Part shown: piece by piece, positions 56,743 through 64,000 of the stretch
Layout: every line of letters begins with the position of its first letter
Numbering within the stretch: the stretch's first letter is position 1
Source of the DNA: Diphasiastrum complanatum
Taxonomy: Eukaryota; Streptophyta; Lycopodiopsida; Lycopodiales; Lycopodiaceae
NCBI GenBank assembly: GCA_029204225.1
Contig: CM055106.1
Span: forward strand, 11,142,539 to 11,206,538
DNA: 64,000 nt
Direction: 5' to 3'
Program-made: the position numbers and the translations under genes
Notes under the pieces: model-generated
Told to the model about the DNA's origin: nothing
The model's input: only the letters and a program-made list of their open reading frames with translations
The model's database searches: none

Positions 56743-58190
56743 TCATCGAATGCTTTGCTGCTTCAGAGAGCTCTTCTTTTGGGTTAGAGTTGGATACTGA
56801 TCAGAGGCATGAGCGTGTGAAGTTAATCCAAAATATATATGTTGCTGAGGAAGTGAAGGTGACAATGGAGGAAGTGGAGAGATGATGTTAGTAGAGACGG
56901 TAGTGGTGGTTATTGGAATAGTGGTGGTGGTGGTTAGAGGTGGAGACAGACTTCCTCTTGACTGATCCGCTTTGCCCTCTTCATCATCACTAATCTCCAT
57001 CAGGTCCACAACATCAAAGTATATTGAAGTGTCCGTGAGAACGTGGACTTGCTAGGCCTGTTCTTGCTGAGCTGCTCCCATGTCTTGGGGAATGATATTC
57101 CCCTCTCCCCTCCAAAGTGGTGCCTTTGGTGAGGTTGGCGACGTTGGCATGGTAATCAGTATGGGGGGAGTGGTTGCTTGATCTGGTGGCACAACTTGTG
57201 TATTTGTGCCCGTGTTTGCTGGCGTAGATGTGGCTGCTCCATCACCCCTGTCGAGTGTGTGTGATGGTGAGGAGTTCTGCTTGGATGCTGTGGCGGAGGT
57301 TGAGCTACCATCTGTCGAGCTCGACAATGTCGAATGCGATGGAGTGGCTTGGCTCGTAGCTCATGGTTTCCTCTGGAGTGGCTCGCCCTCACATTATGAA
57401 TCTTCTGAGTCTGTGGCATGTGTAGATCTCTTCTTTGCCATGAGTTTTGTTCTCGTCCTCTGCTGGTGTGTTTCAGACAGCTTTGCCTTGGAGGTATTTG
57501 TCTCTTGTGTTGCTGAAGATCCTTTTGCTGCTGGATCTTGTTGGGAGGCTGGTGGTGTAGGCTGCTTTGTCACCAGCTTGATTATACTTGGATTTGGCCT
57601 TTTTGATGCTAGCCCTTGTGGTGACGACGTTTGTGTTCTGGATCGCTTGGACTTCTTGGATGAAACAGGGATGTCCCAAGCTTTGTCTGCTACTTGTAGT
57701 AACCCGTGGAGTTGGGATCCGTTCTTCACCTATGTCAGAGTGAGATCTGTCATGAGATAACCAAGCATGGTGGCTGGTTGCTTGTTTTTGATACATTCAT
57801 GAAGGCAGTTCGAGGCATATTGGGCCCAATCATATAGATTTTGGCCATGTAGTCATGAATCTGCCGTCATGTGGAACAGGGACATCGGGATCCGCATGCA
57901 ATCTTGGATTTGTAACGCTGGGTGTACTTGGTTAAGTAAGCACAAGCAGCAGCTAGAACCTGACCATTAATGGCTTCAAACCGATACCCATCCTTGGTCT
58001 TCCACTTTACAACAGATGGATCAATGTACTTGAAGTATGATGTGGTCTCGATCTTCTGCAATGTCTTGGTGACTACATTCGGTCCTCGAGGAAAGCCGAA
58101 ATTGTGTAAATATGCTCCAAATAGAGAGACATTGTACACATAGTTCCTGTTGGGAGGAACTATGAATTTGTCGTTATCTGGCAGTGGCAT
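56743..58190 (-). pseudogene. unidentified minus-strand coding block with few stops
   Basis: The ATG at 58190 opens MPLPDNDKFIVPPNRNYVYN, followed by FGAYLHNFGFPRGPNVVT and EAINGQVLAAACAYLTKY. Through frame changes it continues as a Ser/Thr/Pro- and Lys-rich region (SSKKSKRSRTQ, about 57660; AKKRSTHATDSEDS, about 57400) and an acidic segment with DLMEISDDEEGKADQS near 57000, ending at 56743. Frames change near 57870, 57730 and 57390. I recognise no domain. It could be an N-terminal ORF of a retroelement, since the gypsy relic lies downstream on the same strand, or a separate low-complexity protein gene. Confidence 0.45.
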
Positions 58191-58229
58191 TGTAATTTGC
58201 GTACGCCATCACGATCTGATTATGTAGCC

Positions 58230-58870
58230 AAACATCAAGCATCAAATCATCATAATGATAATTTGTCGCGAACTGATTATCAGTCGCAAAAGGCAAGACT
58301 AAATATTAGTCGCGAACAACTAGACTATGTAGAACAACTGATCAGATAGATCTTGAATCTACTAACAAAGCGCGCAGTTTACTTGACAAAGGATGAGAAA
58401 GAAATGAACGCGAACTCGAAACATTTCTCTTCGTGACCAACTCGAAAAGATTCTCAAAGGATTCGCGAAATATGTCTTGCAGTCAACTCGAAAGATTCGC
58501 AAAACAATTTCTTGTAGAAGCTCGTGGCTTTCTTGTTGAAGCTCGAAAGATTCGCGAACAAAATCTTGTCGTGAAATATTATGTTTCTTGTTCAAGCCTC
58601 AGATGTCGTGAAATTGTCACGAACAATACGCGAAATCTTCTGGAATGTTCTTCAAGCTCACCTGTCGCAAAATTATCTTGAACAGTTCGCGAAATATTCT
58701 AGATTTCTTCTTCAAGCTCAAGAATTGTCATCTGTCGTGAACAATTTGCGAAAGATAAAAATGTCATGAAGAGACAAGTGTTGCGAACAATTCGCTAAAC
58801 ACGAAGCTAAGACGAAGAGATGGATTGTCACGAATAATTCGCGAACAGAATTTATTCGAGCATGAAAACA
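58230..58870. repeat. cluster of TCGCGA/TTCGCGAA-type motifs
   Basis: At least a dozen GTCGCGAAC, ATTCGCGAAA, AATTTGCGAAAG or CACGAACAATNCGCGAA variants occur in about 640 bp, many as near-palindromes. The surrounding text (cttcaagctc, ttgtcgtgaa) repeats irregularly. It lies upstream of copia F and may be LTR enhancer sequence of that element. Confidence 0.7.
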
Positions 58871-58879
58871 GAGCGTCTA

Positions 58880-61800
58880 TTTGAATATCAACCGTCGTAA
58901 ATGGTTAGATATCTATTGTTACAACATTGAAAGGCCAAAAGACTTGTAAATAAAAGGCCAAAAGACCTGTCTTGTAGCAATATAAATACATGTGCACTAC
59001 TCGTTGTAACGCACTCTCTCAATCAGAGACACAACAACGAGATAAGACAACAAGAGATGTATATTGATAAATCAGATTCAAAGTTATAAAAATTCGTTTT
59101 TGATCAATAGTTTCTTATTGTCTAAATTGTCTTAAGTTGTCTCTTACTTCTACATATAATTTCCACATGCATATTCAATCAAAACTAATATTGTTCTATT
59201 AGTACATAGATAAGATACAATTCCAATTGAAGACACTGATACTAGTTTGATTTATGCGAGCTTGCATCGTGTTCTTTGTGGAAGAATAATTATCTGGAGG
59301 TTATTCAGAATTAAAGGATGTGGTCGATCACCAATATTCAAGCTAAGATCACTACAATCTTGGACCCAGAATGTTCAAACTACTTGATTTGGAAATTAAA
59401 GACTTCACTCTTGTTGAAGGGTGAAGGTCTATGGCAATGGTTAGAACCAATTGAGGAGAAGCCAGAAGCTACTCTTGGTAAAGAACTTCGAGAATGGAGT
59501 TTAAAAAATGACAAAGCTATAGCAAATAATGCTAGATCTTACATCAATTTCAAACGCAAAGGATTTATGAGAAGAATTGCAAACCAAAAATAAGACTCGA
59601 TCTCGTAATCAGATCATGTTCTTGGAAGACCAGTTAACTTACTTACAATGGGATGGCAAAGATCTGAACACATTTGTGCAAAAGATTAAAGATCTGTTTA
59701 TTTCCTTGCAAAATTCTGGTACATAAAATACAATTTCTGAGGAAAAACAGCTTAGTTATTTTCTTCGAGCCCTACCCAGGTCATTCCACACAACAAGAAC
59801 CTTATTGGCGAAAGATACGACAATGACACTTCAAAAGGCAATAGACGAAGTGAAGGAGGAAGTAGAAGCTCGTGAACGCTATGATGACAATGGTGATTCA
59901 AAAAATGTTGTTTTTACTCAGAAGAATAAATCTTCTGAGAAGTCTAAGTTTAAGAGGGAGTCGTCTAAGATCGAGTCTAAGACTAATGAACAACAATCTG
60001 GAAAACAACAGAAAAATTCTGGTGATAAGAAGATCTGCAACAAATGCAGAAGATCAGGTCACACAGAAGAAAAGTGTTGGCTAAATCCAAAGATTGAATG
60101 CATTCATTGTCATAAACAGGGTCATGCAGCAGTAGACTGTTATCAAAATCCCAGAAACAAAAAGGAGCAGAATCGAAGCGAAGCTTTAGATTCAAACTAT
60201 GTCAAAGACAAAGCAGAATGCTCTAGAGCAGTAGAAGACATGACAACAAAGAACTCAGCAGCTTATGTTAGTACTGATCTATGTTGTTCATCTAATTCAA
60301 TTTGAGAATTAGTACTTGATTCGGGAGCCACTTCACATTTTGTTTTCTCAAAACAAATTTTGTTTGAGTACAAGAAGAAGTATTCGAGATTCATTATACT
60401 TGGAGATGGTTGGTTGATGGAACTGGTGTATTATGGCTGGACACGAATCAGGGAGACAAGAAACTGGAGGAAGTTCTCTATGTCCCTACTCTTGATAAAG
60501 ATCTTCTATCCATTGCTAAGATAGTCGATACAAGCATGTGAGTAACCTTCACAAAGAACTTATGTAAATTATTCAAGGAAGATTTTGATAACCTGGTTGC
60601 TAAAGGCAACAAAGAAGGAAATTTATATCACGTGAACATTCGAACAAGAATCGAACAAGTCAATCAAACTCAGGAATCGACAGATGTACTGTGGCACAAG
60701 AGGCTATGTCACATGAACATGGAAGCCTTGTACCAAGCCAACAAAAGTCAGAGAATTCAAGGAGTCAAAATCAAAAGTAGAGACGAAGCCAAATCTCGCA
60801 CACGTTCGGACATTCGGATGCGCAGTGTATATGCACATACCAGATAAGCTGAGAAAGAAACTCGATGAAAAGACAAAAAAAGATTTTCTAGTAGGATTCG
60901 AGTTACATTCATCATATTATCGTGTTTATGTACCCGAAACTGGCAAGATAAAAGTTGTTTGAGATGTTAAATTTGATGAGTCGAAATACATAATAGACTG
61001 ATCTAGTCGGTTATGAAATTCTCAAAAACTATTATGAGCTACCAACGACGACATAAGTGAAACAAGCAGAAGATGAAAGAGAATTACCAGATTCAGAAGG
61101 AGGTCAAGATCGAGTACCTGACAGACTCGAATCACCAGTTCGAATACCAAGAGAAAAACTCGAATCAAAATCAAACTCAAAACCTGCAGAATTGAACTCG
61201 AAATCACCTATGAGAAGATCTGACAGACAATGAAAACCACCAGAAAGGTATGGTCTGAATTTTTTTAATATAGCCATTGAATTTTGCGGTTTCTCTGACG
61301 AACCTCAAACATTCGAGGAAGCTATAGATGGACCAGATAAAGATCGTTGGATTCAGACAATGGAGGATGAAATGTCATCCATGTATAAGAACAATGTATG
61401 GACACTTGCACTATTCCTGATGGCAGAAAACCAGTCAAGTGCAAGTGGATCTACAAGATCAAAATAGGTCCTGATGGAGAAAACATCAGATACAAGGCAA
61501 GGTTAGTTGCTAAAGGATTTTCACAGAAGTATGGGATCGACTACACTGATACTTTCTCACCGGTAGTCAAACATACATCAATTCACTTGTTATTCCCGTA
61601 TGCAATGGCTCAAGATTTGAAAATCCATATTATTGATGAGAAAACTGCTTCCCTGCACGCAGAATTGGAAGAAGACTTATTCATGGACCAACCACTTGGT
61701 TTTGTAAACCAAGAATATCTAGGATACGGATGTCACATGAATAAAAACATTTATGGTCTGAAACAAGCATCCAAACAATGGTATCGGAAAGAAAGACGAA

Positions 61801-62393
61801 GCACTACGTTTCTTAGGCTTCAAACCTCTATTTGCTGAATCAAATGTCTATATCAAACATGTCCAAAATGAAATAGTCATTCTAGCTGTTTATGTTGATG
61901 ACACACTTATCTTCTCAAGAAGAGATAAGTTAATTTCAGATGTCAAAAGAGACATTTTTGAAATATTTGAGATCATTGACCTAGGAGAAGCTAAAATCTA
62001 TCTAGGCTTGTAGATCGTCAGAGACTTTGAAGGTGGTAAGTTGTGTCTGCACCAACAAAAGTACACTCAAAAGATCATTGAAGGCTTCAACATGCTTGAA
62101 TGCAAAGGTGTGGCATTCCCATGATACCTGGAACAATGCTGAGCAAGGCAGATTGTCTGCAGACTCTCGAGGAAGAGGAACGAATGGCCAAAACACCCTA
62201 TCGTAGGCTAATTGGATCATTGTTATATCTAGCAGACGACACCAGACCTGATATAGCATATGCAGTATACAAGCTGAGCCAATATAATCAGAACCCAGGA
62301 TCGTTACATTGGAAGTTGGCAAAGAGAATACTACAATATCTCCAGGAAACGAAAGACTATGGACTGTGTTATTCAAAGGAAGCGGGACATTAG
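58880..62393 (+). mobile_element. Ty1/copia retrotransposon F, 3' truncated
   Basis: gag and pol run in copia order from 59318 to 62393. LTR-like and leader sequence lies to the left, but I could not fix LTR edges or a primer site. RNase H and the 3' LTR are missing; the sequence changes character near 62395, just before the family A copy 3 region. Its protein motifs differ from copia A and B, so it is a separate lineage. Confidence 0.8.
59318..62393 (+). pseudogene. copia F gag-pol (decayed)
   Basis: gag opens near 59318 with a NYLIWKLKTSLL motif and has two zinc knuckles (CNKCRRSGHTEEKC, CIHCHKQGHAAVDC; about 60035-60150). Protease: VLDSGATSHF (about 60310). Pre-integrase: LWHKRLCHMNMEAL (about 60690). 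The integrase core is missing: the sequence passes to the tail FGCAVYMHIPDKL near 60820. RT: KWIYKIKIGPDGE and ARLVAKGFSQKYGIDY (about 61450-61550), IYGLKQASKQWY, and in another frame YVDDTLIFSR (about 61890). The connection region GSLLYLADDTRPDIAY ends at 62393. Stops occur near 59590, 60303 and 62012. Confidence 0.88.
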
Positions 62394-62853
62394 AGGAGTT
62401 CTAAATATCAAAAAGACCCTTTGTAAAGATACTTTTATTTTTTTTCTTTAGTTTTGACCGTCACCAAGCCCAATCAAAATGCACAAATTTGAAATCTACG
62501 TAACGTATTTCAAATTAACTGAGAAATAAAAATGCAATATAGAAAACTTTGAAATTTGTGTCCGGGCAGCATGGACATATCCCATTGCTTTCTTCTTCCT
62601 GCCCGACATGTGCTAATCTGCCCGACGTCAATACCTCAAGTTAAATTTACTTGACTATGCTGGTTAATATAATGAGATTTTCTAACTATACTAGTTACAG
62701 TTATAGAAATACAGTATGAACAGTTAAATAAAATATGGTATACGCAGTAACTGTGACTATGTTGGCATTCACATTAGATTAAATGTGATACGAAAAATTG
62801 AAATTAAGTATCATATCAGAGAGATTTTTGGCACCCAAGCTTTGAAAATAGCA

Positions 62854-63406
62854 ATGGCAAGGAGACCCAGATCTACCCAGTCTGTGATTCTTTACAATGA
62901 GAAAGATGAAGCTAATAATTGAAAGCCAACAAAATATACGAAGAATTCATGGGTATTGCTGCATCCATCATCAAAGGCCAATTTTCGACAAAAGAAAAGA
63001 GCAAAAATGACATGCTAGTGTTCATAGGACACCAACTTTATTTGTTTGCAAGGATTTATCAGATGAGACTTTGTCAGATCTCATGGATCAAGGTTGGGAT
63101 AGTAAAACAAATAATGACATAGAATGCAGGAATTAAAAGTCCTCAATGATCTTTCGTTATCATATCGAAAAGAAAATGCTCAGTCTGACATTTAGCTACC
63201 AAAGATACAAGAAAATTGAAGGTACATGGCTACCACTGGATCAAGACTTTGAACTAAATGGTCACACAAACCGAATAGAGATAAGCATTATCTACAATGA
63301 GGAATATTTGACTATGGTTGAGGTGGAAGAGCATTGGAAGCTTGATTTTATCAGAACAGAGCTCATGCTATTACAAACCAATCTACCAACATATTTCAGT
63401 TCATAA
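62854..63406 (+). pseudogene. family A protein, copy 3 (internal deletion)
   Basis: The ATG at 62854 opens MARRPRSTQSVILYNEKDE, meets a stop near 62920, and continues NSWVLLHPSSKANFRQKKR. It then passes directly to LFVCKDLSDETLSDLMDQGWD. The middle third of the protein (the LYPSN to FFYD region of copy 2) is deleted. The C-terminal exon is well kept: MIFRYHIEKKMLSL, WLPLDQDFELNGH, VEVEEHWKLDFI, ending at 63406. The comparison shows which blocks of family A are conserved. No transposase or H3-like gene is visible beside it within the window. Confidence 0.6.
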
Positions 63407-63409
63407 AAT

Positions 63410-64000
63410 GGAGCAACATTTGATATATCAATGTATATTTATCTATGAATTCTATACATGTATTTTTGTTCTATGCTATCTGTATTTGTTTTGATCTTAA
63501 TTTAGTATAACAACATCATCCTTTGCACCATCATCAATAACGGGAGGCTGAAGCCTTGCCTTAGCCAGTATACTCGGGATAATTTCTTGTCTGAATCTGT
63601 ACACCTGGCTTGATGTGTACTCATGAAGTGTAAACTGCAAGATAGACTCTACCGCTCCGAGCCTTGCCCAATTTTTTTTGGAAATCCTTATCGGGCAGAA
63701 TGGTCTGTGCCCGGGCCCTTCCGTAGTATGTTACACATGTAGTACGATATGCACTACATTAAGTTACACTTGTGCAATTCTATATGTACTATGTAATGGC
63801 CATTAGCAGGTCAATTACCACATAGAATCTGAGACCCCGACAACTGAAAGTGAGTGATGAATGTCCATAAGCTTTTGGATGACTTGATTATACGTGGTAA
63901 TGGCCCAACCATTGAAACGTCACGTAATTCTATTTCGCAAAAAAATTCAAGTAGCTATTTCATACATTTCTAAATGGGCATGAATTCATGGGGCTTATAT
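63410..64000. other. no gene seen; short inverted-repeat sequence, copy 2, at 63814-63901
   Basis: AT-rich sequence. ATTACCACATAGAATC (63814-63829) and GATTATACGTGGTAAT (63886-63901) form inverted ends like those at 45496-45582, with similar inner sequence. CGGGCAGAATGGTCTGTGCCCGGGCC near 63690-63715 repeats the GGGCAG motif seen upstream of family A copies. Confidence 0.55.

Overview
The window is nuclear DNA from a land plant with a repeat-rich genome. The plant signals are three intron-containing ABA/stress/ripening (ASR, ABA/WDS domain) genes, part of a WRKY domain, and Ty1/copia and Ty3/gypsy elements primed from initiator tRNA-Met. Some LINE and gypsy relics look like those I associate with non-flowering plants, but that placement is weak. 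Most of the 64 kb is nested, decayed mobile DNA. The only clearly intact host genes I can defend are two of the ASR copies; the third has a frameshifted C-terminus.

Layout. 0-3 kb: 3' part of a copia element and its LTR, then a long (CT)n tract. 3.7-12.9 kb: first copy of an unusual multi-gene element: a DDE transposase-like gene, an unknown exon on the minus strand, family B (minus), a 1.5 kb divergent promoter, a histone-H3-like fusion gene (plus) and family A (minus). 13-16 kb: non-coding with a 382-bp tandem duplication. 16.0-16.9 kb: ASR copy 1 (minus). 18-26 kb: a palindromic foldback sequence, then a copia element with paired LTRs nested inside another copia element. 26.5 kb: second foldback. 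27.6 kb: WRKY relic. 29-30.2 kb: family A copy 2. 30.7-36.2 kb: gypsy and LINE relics. 36.3-38.5 kb: GC-rich LTR-like repeats. 38.5-43.7 kb: a young, short gypsy element (gag-protease only) with near-identical LTRs and a 5-bp target duplication, inserted about 315 bp upstream of ASR copy 2 (44.0-45.0 kb). 45.9-50.8 kb: second copy of the unusual element (H3-like gene minus, family B plus, transposase plus), cut by a gypsy element. 52.4 kb: LINE tail. 53.4-54.4 kb: ASR copy 3 (plus). 55.7-58.2 kb: gypsy integrase relic and an unidentified minus-strand coding block. 58.2-62.4 kb: copia element. 62.8-63.4 kb: family A copy 3.

The most interesting object is the element present at 3.7-12.9 kb and 45.9-50.8 kb. 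Its transposase-like protein has an ordered set D...D-x19-C-x2-C...H-x4-H-x19-E. The spacings (about 96 residues between the Asp residues, about 250 from second Asp to Glu) closely match the catalytic and zinc-binding layout known for RAG1/Transib. The neighbouring gene encodes a histone H3 fold, preceded in copy 1 by an N-terminus starting M-A-R-T-K, and fused to a long novel C-terminal region. In both copies this gene is divergent from family B across a promoter packed with CACGTG motifs and a shared motif of about 17 bp (ATATCGCTCT..GYGC). Both copies carry stops or frameshifts, so these are dead members of a family that may have live relatives elsewhere in the genome.
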